From positions 62,001-126,000 of the forward strand of contig JACJNY010000022.1 in the NCBI GenBank assembly GCA_014695295.1: a stretch of DNA of 64,000 bases. Reading direction: 5' to 3'. Both the position numbers and the translations under genes were made by a program. This stretch comes from Microcoleus sp. FACHB-61. Its GTDB lineage: Bacteria; Cyanobacteriota; Cyanobacteriia; Cyanobacteriales; Microcoleaceae. The notes under the pieces are model-generated. The model saw only the letters and a program-made list of their open reading frames with translations. It had not been told where the DNA came from and made no database searches. Positions 18,967-27,137 of the stretch are shown here, in pieces; within the stretch, counting starts at the first letter, position 1; each line of letters opens with the position of its first letter.

Positions 18967-19983
18967 CAGCACTTCCGGATGTTATGAGGTACAGTAGCAG
19001 CAATTAGTAAACCAGTTTTTAAGATGTTTCGGATTAATTAAGTCAAGAGCCACAGCAATTATCGTGTCAACCATTTTAGTGCTGGTTGGTGAAAACTGGA
19101 TCAATAAAGATTTGAGTTGCGACCACCATAATTCAATTGGATTAAAATCAGGAGAGTATGGGGACAAACACAAGATGGAAGCACCCACCGCTTCAATCAT
19201 AGGCTTAATTGAATCTACTTTATGCGCTGGTAAGTTATCCATCACTACTACTGCTCCCGACCACAATTTTGGCACTAAACATTTCTCCATAAACACCTCA
19301 AATGCTTGGCTATCCATCGAGTTGTCTATGGTCATTAATGCCACTACTTGCGTGAGACTAATTGCACCAATTACTGTGACTTTCTTACCTCGATAAAAAG
19401 GTTTGACCGCATAGGCTCTCGTTCCTTGTTGGGAACGTGCATGAGTTCTGGTTAAACAAGCGTAATACTCCAGTCTCATCTAAAAATACTAGATTTTTTG
19501 GGTCGATATGCTTAACTTTTTCCCAATACTCTAACCTTAATTTCATGACTCTTTCAGTGCCGGCTTGGCTACTTCTCACTGTTTTTTTTTACGATTTAAT
19601 CCCAACTTTTGTAAGGCATTACACATGGCTGTTCTACCCACCCAATTTCCCGTCTTCTGGGCAAATAACTCACACAATTCTAGTAAGGTTGCATCGGGAT
19701 GTGCTGCCACTATTTCTCTCAACTCTGCTGTGGAATTATTCAAATGACTGTATCTCGGTTTCCCCCTGGGTAAGGGCTGTAAATTCCCCTCTATTTTTTG
19801 TTGCTTGACCAGTTTTTGAACTAAGCTTTTACTGACGGAAAATATCGCTGCTGTTTTTCTGATCGACAGCTTCTGATCTTGATGGGCTGCTACTATTTTT
19901 GTTCGCAAATCTACTGAATATGCTTTCATTGGTGTATTTTTTTTATCTATTCTTATTGTACCTCATAACACCCGGAAGTGCTG
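18967..19983 (-). mobile_element. IS630-family insertion sequence, 1017 bp, complete ends
   Basis: Ends are inverted repeats: 18967-18992 and 19958-19983, 25 of 26 bases identical, starting CAGCACTTCCGG. Both sides are flanked by TA (18965-18966 and 19984-19985), the target duplication of IS630/Tc1-mariner elements. One internal transposase gene on the minus strand fills the element. Removing it would restore a simple 'agctaTAtctta' site. Confidence 0.93.
18982..19929 (-). pseudogene. IS630 transposase, two frameshifts
   Basis: The N-terminal part (19929-19576) has the helix-turn-helix (SIRKTAAIFSVSKSLVQKLVKQ) and ends at LGLNRKKKQ on a run of nine A. A -1 shift there continues into RSSQAGTERVMKLRLEYW and LVFLDETGV, with the first catalytic Asp. 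This first shift is probably programmed, as in many IS630 elements. A second change of frame is needed near 19455-19470 to reach TRTHARSQQGTRAY, then MDNLPAHK (second Asp) and FNPIELWWSQLK (Glu). The second shift is not at a slippery run, so the enzyme is probably dead. Confidence 0.85.
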
Positions 19984-20030
19984 TATCTTATCGATTTGTC
20001 AGTGGGCTGCAAGATAATAGTGACGTATTG

Positions 20031-20067
20031 ACCGCACCCATAGCAGGTTCGATGCTCTGGGTGCGGT
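20031..20067. terminator. Strong hairpin between IS630 and the MFS gene
   Basis: ACCGCACCCA ... TGGGTGCGGT, a perfect 10-bp stem with an inner GCA/TGC extension. It lies about 105 bases past the stop of the minus-strand MFS gene. On the plus strand it is followed by TAAAATTTG. Either a terminator or a dispersed hairpin. Confidence 0.45.
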
Positions 20068-20173
20068 TAAAATTTGTTTCAGTCACTTTAAGCTTTTCTG
20101 CCATGTGCTTGAAGTTTTTAACAATCTATGGGCTTTTCGGGTTTCTCGATCGATAAATTTGTGCGAAAATTTC

Positions 20174-21613
20174 CTAGCCCCGGTTAAATTGGAAACGTCC
20201 AAAAGTGGGGACGATCGACCGCAGCGACAAGCTGCGGGGTTCTCGCACCAAAATCAAAGGCAGCAAGCCTACCAACCGCACAGCAGCCGAAAGGGCAAAC
20301 AGTGCTCCCAAACTCATGCCCGGAAGTTCGACAAGAAAGCCGCCGGCGGTAGTTCCCAAAGCCCCTGCTACTCCCGAAACTGCTGCGGCGATCGCAAAAT
20401 AAGTCGAGGGTTGCTCGATCGGCGCTATCTCCATTTGAATATTGTTAGTACAAAGCCCGATCGCCCCTAAAGTCGTTCCCCCCAGCAAGTGCAGCAGCGG
20501 CAGCCACACCCACACGGCAAACGGGTAATTGCCCGTACCCAACCACAGCAAAGGCGTTACAGCCACCACCAGCCCAACAGCAATTAGCAGGGGGCGATTT
20601 CCCCAGCGATCGGCCAACTTGCCCCAAAACATCAGCAGCAGTAGATTAGCCCCGGAACTGAAGCTGCTGTAAATCGTTACCAAACTCACATCCAAGCTTA
20701 ATTCTTTCAGCAGGTAGATATTAAAAAATGGCGCGCTGAGATTAACTGCAAATGTCCACACGCTGAAGTAAAGAATAAACATTAAGAAATTAGAATCTTT
20801 CAGCACAGAAGGCACAAAATCTGTTATTTGCTTTTCTTTTTTCTTTGTAACTCGATGCCTCTCTGCATCTTTTTTATATAGCTGGGGATTCACATCAACC
20901 ATGAAGAATTGACACCCCAAACTAATCATTCCCGCCAAAACACCCACCAATAAAACAATACCGTAGCCCAAAATTGGATCGGCGCCCCAAGTTGACACTC
21001 CCCATCCCATCAACGGCACTCCTAGCAAAGTTATGAGGCTCAGAGCACTGTTGCGAAAGCCAAAATAGCGTCCCCGCAAGCGGTGAGGAACCACGGCAGC
21101 CATCCAACTGAACCAGTTAGAATTGGCAAAAGCTCCCAGCACGCTAGCTGCTACGACTGTTACCAGCGTCCATTGCAGCAGTTGGTGGGGGTCTGCGTAC
21201 TGGGAACCCCAAACAATTGCCACCGCGAACATCAGCCACAGCAGCCGCGACACGCCGAATATCCCTAGGTTGTACCAGTGGCGGCTGGTTGTGCGGTCTG
21301 CGATGTAGGCTCCTAATGGCTGCAGGAGATTTACCACCATCGGAATAGCCGAGAATATACCTATTTCCACGCTGCTGGCGCCGAGTTGCAGCAAGAAGTT
21401 GCTCAGCAGGACACCGCCGGTCGCCGACTCAAAGACAGTGGCAAAAACACCGTCTACAGTTGAGGCTTTCAGGGTCGATCGCACCTCTTGTTTAGAAATT
21501 TTGAGAGCTGTTTTTGGAGATAGAACAAGCTTAAATATTTTCTTGTCTAGTATTTCTGGAGTCTGAAGAGATAGAGGTTCATTTAACTGTGCAACTGGTT
21601 CAAACATAGTCAT
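20174..21613 (-). CDS. Major facilitator superfamily transporter
   Basis: 479 aa with about 12 hydrophobic segments after a 60-residue polar N-terminus. An MFS-type loop after helix 2 reads LGAYIADRTTSRHW, and a second one reads GKLADRWGNRPLL after helix 8. A long charged central loop (KKDAERHRVTKKKEKQ) divides the two halves. It moves a small solute across the inner membrane; neither the substrate nor direction can be read. No regulator or enzyme is linked. It stands as a single gene on the minus strand. Confidence 0.85.
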   Translation of the reverse strand: MTMFEPVAQLNEPLSLQTPEILDKKIFKLVLSPKTALKISKQEVRSTLKASTVDGVFATVFESATGGVLLSNFLLQLGASSVEIGIFSAIPMVVNLLQPLGAYIADRTTSRHWYNLGIFGVSRLLWLMFAVAIVWGSQYADPHQLLQWTLVTVVAASVLGAFANSNWFSWMAAVVPHRLRGRYFGFRNSALSLITLLGVPLMGWGVSTWGADPILGYGIVLLVGVLAGMISLGCQFFMVDVNPQLYKKDAERHRVTKKKEKQITDFVPSVLKDSNFLMFILYFSVWTFAVNLSAPFFNIYLLKELSLDVSLVTIYSSFSSGANLLLLMFWGKLADRWGNRPLLIAVGLVVAVTPLLWLGTGNYPFAVWVWLPLLHLLGGTTLGAIGLCTNNIQMEIAPIEQPSTYFAIAAAVSGVAGALGTTAGGFLVELPGMSLGALFALSAAVRLVGLLPLILVREPRSLSLRSIVPTFGRFQFNRG

Positions 21614-21907
21614 AGGATTTTAGCTGTAGATTAAAGAATTGCCAAATCTTGGTTGGGCAAGGGTTTGAGGCTGGCTGGCCATTAAATTTTTTTTCACGCG
21701 CAGGTGTCAAGAAAATTTAATCTTGCTGCTAGAAATTGCTAAGCTAGCCTCTTAAGATAAAACCAGCCCGGCCTTCAAGGTGTTAGCTTGAAAGCTAGAC
21801 TGGCACTTCCGGGTAATTGTTATTAATATAGATGGCAAGCGATCGCTGACACATCAACCGCTTGGGAGATATAAATTTGCTAATTGTACAAAAGTAGGTT
21901 TTAGGGC

Positions 21908-22336
21908 TTAACAAGGAAGCGAACTCAGCACTTCGCCTGCCAAAAATTGCTCGAATTCCGCCTCAAACAAGTCGCCCCAAGGGCCAAAACAAATTTCGCG
22001 CGAGATCCTCCATTCCGCTCTCAAACCTTTACGGCTGGCTAAATCTATAGAATGTAAGACGATCGACTTGCCGAGTATAGCTGCTAACTCCAGCCCTCGG
22101 GCCAGGGCGGCAATTCCCTCTGGGGCGACAGCATCCACTTGCTGCATATCCACAACAACTCCAAGGGCAGCATTTTCTAAAGCTTGCTCCAAATTATGTT
22201 GGAAATCTAGGACAGCTATGCCGCCGAGACAGCCCTTGGGTTGCAAAACAATGGTGTTGGATGCGGCGGTTTCTGGATCTAGCTGAGCGGTTGAACCCGA
22301 AACAACTGAAGGAATGAGGTTAGTGGCGGTCTTCAT
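21908..22336 (-). CDS. STAS-domain protein (anti-sigma-factor-antagonist-like)
   Basis: 142 aa from the ATG at 22336, which follows a clear ribosome-binding site (GGGGGAAGAAAG). The frame stays open for 96 more codons upstream, but that part is an IscB fossil and not a protein domain, so I reject the longer start. The domain: TIVLQPKGCLGGIAVLDFQHNLEQAL, VVVDMQQVDAVAPEGIAALARGLELA, KSIVLHSIDL. The Asp-Met-Gln-Gln-Val / AVAPEG segment is where the phosphorylated Ser of SpoIIAA lies; here Ala-Pro replaces Ser, so regulation by phosphorylation is doubtful. No kinase or sigma factor is adjacent. Confidence 0.7.
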   Translation of the reverse strand: MKTATNLIPSVVSGSTAQLDPETAASNTIVLQPKGCLGGIAVLDFQHNLEQALENAALGVVVDMQQVDAVAPEGIAALARGLELAAILGKSIVLHSIDLASRKGLRAEWRISREICFGPWGDLFEAEFEQFLAGEVLSSLPC

Positions 22337-22420
22337 CTTTCTTCCCCCTGGGAGACTCTCAACATAGCTGTACTGAGCACGGGGTAGATGGGAGGAAAAA
22401 GGGTGCAACGTCTGTGGGAG

Positions 22421-22474
22421 ATAGCTATAACCATCTTTTTTTTGAACCTGTTTACAGTATTTGTACTTAATTCC
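22421..22474 (-). pseudogene. Fossil of an IscB C-terminus
   Basis: Minus-strand translation gives GIKYKYCKQVQKKDGYSY. The intact IscB at 30163-31440 ends GISHKYCRAIHKKDGYSY. The match runs through the last 18 residues, with a typical element-like GC hairpin remnant (CCTCCC...) following. The rest of the gene is gone. Its remains now form the leader of the STAS gene. Confidence 0.7.
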
Positions 22475-22752
22475 AGGAATCTGTTTGTTCAGTCCAAGCG
22501 ATCGAAATCGAGATTCCGGGTTTTTTGTGAAAATCACAGGCACGTGCCCGTAAGGCTTCGGAGTCGGTTGTTGGCGAGCGCACCTCAAGAAAAGGGTGGC
22601 TGCGATCGGCAACTCGCAGGGCAAAATTATGACTTGACAAAATTTACGCTAACTGCTGATAATAGCAAACCTTAGAATTAAACTTAAATGTTTGAGGGGT
22701 ATCACTGCTACTGTGTGATATCGATCGTCGGCAAATTTACGGATTTCTGAAT

Positions 22753-23940
22753 TTGAGCGTGACCAAAACTAAACCTTTATCCGGGTATACACTGCCAGTA
22801 TTTGCGTGTGCGGCCGCACTTGCAGCTTTGCGGTGCTTGCGTGAGGGTATTCAGTCTCTAGAGAGCGTATCAGTAAATTTACTGGAACCGCAAATAACGG
22901 CAGAAATTCCGATCGAGCAGGCGTCTGTACTCAAAACTGGTACAGCTTTAGGCGTGACTCGCTCCGATCCGGGGGAAAACCTCGATCTGACTCGCAATAC
23001 CCCCGTTTGGGCAATGGTGGAATTGGGCCCAGGGGGAGAGGGGGAAAGCGGGAGAGAGGGAGAGAGGGAGACGGGGAGAGAGGGAGAGAATCGGGGAGAG
23101 GGAGAGCAAATTGTCATTCTCGGCGGTGAAGGTATAGGGCGTCACACAGTCGGTGGAGGGGCGGCGATCTATGATTACGCAATGCGGCTGCTGCGATCGA
23201 ATCTGAGCCGAGAACTCGCACCGTCGGAAAAAATTACTGTCACCCTGATTCTGCCGTCAGGGCGCCAACTAGCCACCCGCACTTCTAACGAAGCTTTCGG
23301 TGTGGTAGAAGGACTTTCGCTGCTGGGTACAACGGGCATTTCTCAACCGCTGAGCGCCCCCGGACAGTTGGAAGTTTACCGCGAACAACTGCAACAAAAA
23401 GCCGAACTGTTTGACACTTTAGTGTTCTGCATCGGCGAAAACGGCTTGGATTTGGCGCGACAACTAGGGATTAATCCTGATAGGCTCGTCAAAACCGCTA
23501 ACTGGCTCGGCCCGCTGCTGGTAGAAGCAGGATGTCAGGGCGTGCGATCGATTTTGCTGTTTGGCTATCACGGGAAACTGATGAAATTGGCGGCGGGAAT
23601 TTTTCACACTCACCACCACCTCGCCGACGGGCGCAGGGAAATTCTCACAGCTTACTGTGCTAAAGCTGGAATGCCCGCCGATGCGTGTTCCGCGATTTTT
23701 GCCGCAGCGACAGCCGAAGACGCTCTCGGGCAACTGCGGGCTTTGGACGCCCAAACAGGCAGCAATTGGGTCGATCGAATTTACGGGGACATCGCCCGAC
23801 AAATAGACTTGCGGTCATCGGATTGCATTTTTACTCACACTAACTTGCGCATCCCCGTGGGCTCGGTGATGTTCGGGCGCGATCGCAAAATTATTGTTAA
23901 AAGTGACATAGGAGATACATTTATGACCCAAATTTGTTAA
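22753..23940 (+). CDS. cbiD: Cobalt-precorrin-5B (C1)-methyltransferase
   Basis: 395 aa. CbiD hallmarks: SGYTLPVFACAAALAALRCL at the N-terminus, VTRSDPGENLDLTRNTPVWA, GGEGIGRHTVGGGAAIYDYAMR, TLILPSGRQLATRTSNEAFGVVEGLSLLGTTGI, and GYHGKLMKLAAGIFHTHHHLADGRREIL. It methylates C1 in anaerobic-type cobalamin synthesis. Residues about 94-118 are an insertion of Gly-Glu-Arg repeats, GEGESGREGERETGREGE and so on, coded by a purine tandem repeat. The start is weak: TTG at 22753 or GTG at 22759, no Shine-Dalgarno. No other cob genes are near, as usual in cyanobacteria. Confidence 0.92.
   Translation: MSVTKTKPLSGYTLPVFACAAALAALRCLREGIQSLESVSVNLLEPQITAEIPIEQASVLKTGTALGVTRSDPGENLDLTRNTPVWAMVELGPGGEGESGREGERETGREGENRGEGEQIVILGGEGIGRHTVGGGAAIYDYAMRLLRSNLSRELAPSEKITVTLILPSGRQLATRTSNEAFGVVEGLSLLGTTGISQPLSAPGQLEVYREQLQQKAELFDTLVFCIGENGLDLARQLGINPDRLVKTANWLGPLLVEAGCQGVRSILLFGYHGKLMKLAAGIFHTHHHLADGRREILTAYCAKAGMPADACSAIFAAATAEDALGQLRALDAQTGSNWVDRIYGDIARQIDLRSSDCIFTHTNLRIPVGSVMFGRDRKIIVKSDIGDTFMTQIC
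23031..23106 (+). repeat. Purine (GGGAGAG)n tandem repeat inside cbiD
   Basis: About 76 bases made of GGGAGAG/GGGAGAC heptamer-like units within the coding frame. Total length is compatible with reading through. It matches the heptanucleotide repeats of filamentous cyanobacteria, here invading a gene. Confidence 0.85.
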
Positions 23941-24275
23941 TCTAGTGTGAATATCCCTGAATTTTGTTTAAAACATCGGTCAGGGATAATATTTAACAAG
24001 TAATAATTCTTTGTCCCTAGACCTTAATTATACTAGGTTGCTTGGGGACGCAGTTTTTGACGCCAGAGTTCAATTAATTAGGGTAAGGATTTAAGTAAAT
24101 CTATGCTTGCCCTCGACCTTATTAATCGACTACGAGCGCTGACTGCAATCTAGTATAAATAAGATTTATTCCTAGCGACTAATGCTTGCTCGGTTTCCTC
24201 AGTATTGTAGTGAAGCCGCGACAAATACCTCCCCTACTTTCTGCCCAATTAGCACTTAGCAATTACGCAATAACC

Positions 24276-25889
24276 GTGACTACTCAAATAGAAACTGAAT
24301 CAGTCCTCACAAACTCTTTTGTGGAGCAGATAGAGCGCCAGATTATCGTGATTCTCGACTTCGGTTCGCAATATTCCGAACTGATTGCTCGTCGAATTCG
24401 CGAAACTCAAGTATATTCAGAAGTTATTTCTTACCGCACTACGGCAGAACAGTTAAAAGCTATCAATCCTAAAGGAATTATTCTTTCAGGAGGCCCAAGT
24501 TCTGTATACGATGAAAAAGCACCCCACTGCGACCCAGAAATTTGGAATTTGGGAATACCGGTGTTGGGAGTGTGTTACGGGATGCAGTTGATGGTAAAGC
24601 AGCTCGGAGGCACGGTTGAGCGATCTAAATTAGCCGAATACGGCAAGGCATCGTTATTTATTGACGATCCTACGGATTTGCTGACAAATGTCGAAGAGGG
24701 CAGCACTATGTGGATGAGCCACGGAGACTCCTGTACTGAGCTGCCGGCGGGTTTTGAGATCCTCGCTCACACGGACAATACTCCGTCTGCTGCTGTTGCT
24801 AACCACGAGAAAAATTTGTACGGCGTTCAGTTTCACCCAGAAGTAGTTCACTCGATCGGGGGAATAGCTTTAATTCGCAATTTTGTTTACCACATTTGCG
24901 AGTGCGAACCGACTTGGACGACTGCTACTTTTGTGGAGCAATCGATTCGCGAAATTCGAGAGCAAGTCGGAGACAAACGAGTTTTGCTGGCTCTATCGGG
25001 CGGTGTAGATTCTTCTACTTTGGCTTTCTTGCTGCACAAGGCGATCGGCGACAAACTTACCTGTATGTTTATCGACCAAGGGTTTATGCGGAAGTATGAA
25101 CCAGAACGGTTGGTAAAATTATTTAAAGAGCAATTCCACATTGACGTTGAGTATGTTAATGCTCGCGAACGCTTTTTAGCTCAACTTGAAGGGATTACCG
25201 ATCCGGAAGTAAAACGCAAGCGGATCGGTCACGAGTTTATCAACGTATTTGAAGAAGAATCGAAGCGTCTGGGCCCCTTCGACTACCTCGCACAAGGTAC
25301 TCTTTATCCTGATGTGATTGAGTCGGCTGACACTAATGTAGACCCGAAAAGCGGCGAGCGAGTTGCTGTTAAAATTAAAAGCCACCACAACGTGGGGGGT
25401 TTGCCGAAAGATTTGCGATTTAAGCTGATTGAACCGCTGCGAAAACTGTTTAAGGATGAAGTGCGAAAAGTCGGCCGGTCGATCGGGCTTCCCGAAGAAA
25501 TTGTGAACCGACAACCTTTCCCCGGCCCGGGATTGGCGATTCGGATTATAGGAGAAGTTACCGCAGAGAGACTAAATATTTTGCGAGATGCTGACTTCAT
25601 TGTTCGCCAAGAAATTAACCGCCACGGATTGTACGGTGAACTTTGGCAAGCTTTTGCTGTTTTGCTACCGGTTCGCAGTGTAGGCGTGATGGGCGATCAG
25701 CGCACTTATGCTTACCCGATCGTTCTGCGGTTTATTAAGAGTGAAGACGGGATGACGGCTGATTGGGCGCGGGTTCCTTACGATTTGTTGGAACTGATCT
25801 CGAATCGGATTGTGAATGAGGTTAAGGGGGTGAATCGGGTGGTTTACGATATTACTTCTAAGCCGCCGGGTACGATCGAATGGGAATAA
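24276..25889 (+). CDS. guaA: GMP synthase (glutamine-hydrolysing)
   Basis: 537 aa from the GTG at 24276 (VTTQIETES), the expected family length. An in-frame TTG at 24186 would add 30 unconserved residues. The class I glutamine amidotransferase domain holds GVCYGMQLM with the nucleophile Cys and [11 protein letters not shown] with the catalytic His/Glu. The ATP-pyrophosphatase domain has [16 protein letters not shown], and the C-terminal dimer domain ends KPPGTIEWE. It converts XMP to GMP in the cytoplasm. No purine riboswitch was recognised in the 330-base leader. Confidence 0.97.
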   Translation: MTTQIETESVLTNSFVEQIERQIIVILDFGSQYSELIARRIRETQVYSEVISYRTTAEQLKAINPKGIILSGGPSSVYDEKAPHCDPEIWNLGIPVLGVCYGMQLMVKQLGGTVERSKLAEYGKASLFIDDPTDLLTNVEEGSTMWMSHGDSCTELPAGFEILAHTDNTPSAAVANHEKNLYGVQFHPEVVHSIGGIALIRNFVYHICECEPTWTTATFVEQSIREIREQVGDKRVLLALSGGVDSSTLAFLLHKAIGDKLTCMFIDQGFMRKYEPERLVKLFKEQFHIDVEYVNARERFLAQLEGITDPEVKRKRIGHEFINVFEEESKRLGPFDYLAQGTLYPDVIESADTNVDPKSGERVAVKIKSHHNVGGLPKDLRFKLIEPLRKLFKDEVRKVGRSIGLPEEIVNRQPFPGPGLAIRIIGEVTAERLNILRDADFIVRQEINRHGLYGELWQAFAVLLPVRSVGVMGDQRTYAYPIVLRFIKSEDGMTADWARVPYDLLELISNRIVNEVKGVNRVVYDITSKPPGTIEWE

Positions 25890-25936
25890 TATCGCGTTCG
25901 ATTGGCGGCTTGCGATCTTCAATTTTCGAGAGTTCT

Positions 25937-25987
25937 AAATGTTATGTGCAAGTCATGTAATTAACGCGGGACTTACACATAACATTT
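25937..25987. terminator. 17-bp imperfect inverted repeat after guaA
   Basis: Arms 25937-25953 (AAATGTTATGTGCAAGT) and 25971-25987 (ACTTACACATAACATTT) differ by one base. It lies 48 bases past the guaA stop. AT-rich, no T run, so it could be a transposon end as easily as a terminator. Confidence 0.45.
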
Positions 25988-25993
25988 ATATTT

Positions 25994-26427
25994 GCTATCG
26001 AAGACACAAATGTATGGGTGGCGATCGCCGCTGATTCAACCGTGGGTTTTGTAGCTGTGAAACTAGATTCCGAGTCGCGCATGGGTGAAATCTACATGGT
26101 AGCTGTCGATCCCGACTTTCAAGGTAACGGGATTGGCACTGCTTTGATGGAATTCGTTCTTATAGCAACAGCCCTATCGCTTAGTACATAAATAACTATC
26201 ATGAATAGAGTCTAAAAGAAGCGTTTCATAAACGGTTTGATTCGGGTAGCATAACTGTCAACAGTCAATTGTCAACTGTCAACTACTATAATTGGATGAA
26301 AGATGCTGGGATGGCTGTTGCTATGGTCGAGACTGGAGGCGATCGCGGTTATGAAAGAGCGCGTCGCACTTATCAAAAGCTGGGCTTCGGGCTGTTGCCG
26401 ATCGCCCGATATTTCAAGAAGCTCTAG
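25994..26427 (+). pseudogene. GNAT acetyltransferase, split and without its N-terminus
   Basis: The first part (from 25994) reads VWVAIAADSTVGFVAVKL and then MGEIYMVAVDPDFQGNGIGTALM, the acetyl-CoA-binding motif A. It breaks at about 26160. The C-terminal part resumes at 26293-26427 as WMKDAGMAVAMVETGGDRGY and YQKLGFGLLPIARYFKKL. The 130 bases between carry 'gtcaacagtcaa' type repeats and look inserted. No start codon is present. Confidence 0.75.
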
Positions 26428-26448
26428 GTACGCAGGAATTGAAAGCCG

Positions 26449-26961
26449 ATGCCTGATAGTAAATTCACTCTCAGCAAAGCTGTAGAAGCTTTCGATCTCA
26501 CGATCGTTGAAGGAACTCGCTTTTTACCGGAAATTTCCCCAGTTACTCCCAGTTCTTTACTGCAGGATACTCTCAGAGAAACGATTCCCTGGGCAATAGC
26601 AGTGAGTAGCGAAAAAGCTCGATCGGAAGGCATTATCAATCCGGTGTTATTGGAAGTAAAACGCCAACTTCAAGGACAGATTAGCATTTTTTCCGGCGAG
26701 GAATTCAATGGAGAACCGGAGGCCGAGCTCGCAGGTTATATTGACTTTTTATTGAGTCGTTCCCCGGAGCAATTATTTATCCAAGCTCCTGCGGTTATAT
26801 TGGTGTCAGCCAAGAAAGAAGACCTGAAACCCGCTCTAGGACAATGCCTTGCAGAAATGGTGGCGGTTCAACGGTTTAACCGACAAAAGCAACAGCCGAT
26901 ATCGACGATTTACGGAACAGTTACTAGCGGTACGGTTTGGCGGTTTCTCAAGCTAGGATAG
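26449..26961 (+). CDS. Conserved cyanobacterial protein, possibly nuclease-fold, C-terminus cut by a nonsense codon
   Basis: 170 aa ending at a TAG (26959-26961). The same frame continues SIDLTDYPLPRVEQILGFLV and stops at 27049-27051, so the ancestral product was about 30 residues longer. The core APAVILVSAKKEDLKPALGQCLAEMVAVQRFN matches the gene at 38153-38785 (LVEAKQDNFENGWAQCLAEMIAAQR), where the ExK pair of a PD-(D/E)XK fold is visible. Here the Glu is Ser (VSAK). It may be catalytically dead. Function unknown. Confidence 0.6.
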   Translation: MPDSKFTLSKAVEAFDLTIVEGTRFLPEISPVTPSSLLQDTLRETIPWAIAVSSEKARSEGIINPVLLEVKRQLQGQISIFSGEEFNGEPEAELAGYIDFLLSRSPEQLFIQAPAVILVSAKKEDLKPALGQCLAEMVAVQRFNRQKQQPISTIYGTVTSGTVWRFLKLG

Positions 26962-27137
26962 CAATGCGCGTCCATCGATCTTACCGATTATCCGCTACCT
27001 CGGGTCGAGCAAATCTTGGGTTTTCTAGTTTGGATGACGGCCCGAGGGTGAGCTGATATTATACAGAAATATCGACCTGCTGCGGCGTTGATGCGTCAAG
27101 GACTGGAGGCGATCGCCAAACAACTATTTTAGCCGTC

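Noticed and set aside
22337-22624. 96-residue N-terminal extension of the STAS protein
   Set aside because: The extension is an IscB fossil plus element end, and the downstream ATG has a strong ribosome-binding site.
24186-24275. TTG start of guaA
   Set aside because: Adds 30 unconserved residues; the GTG at 24276 gives the normal length.
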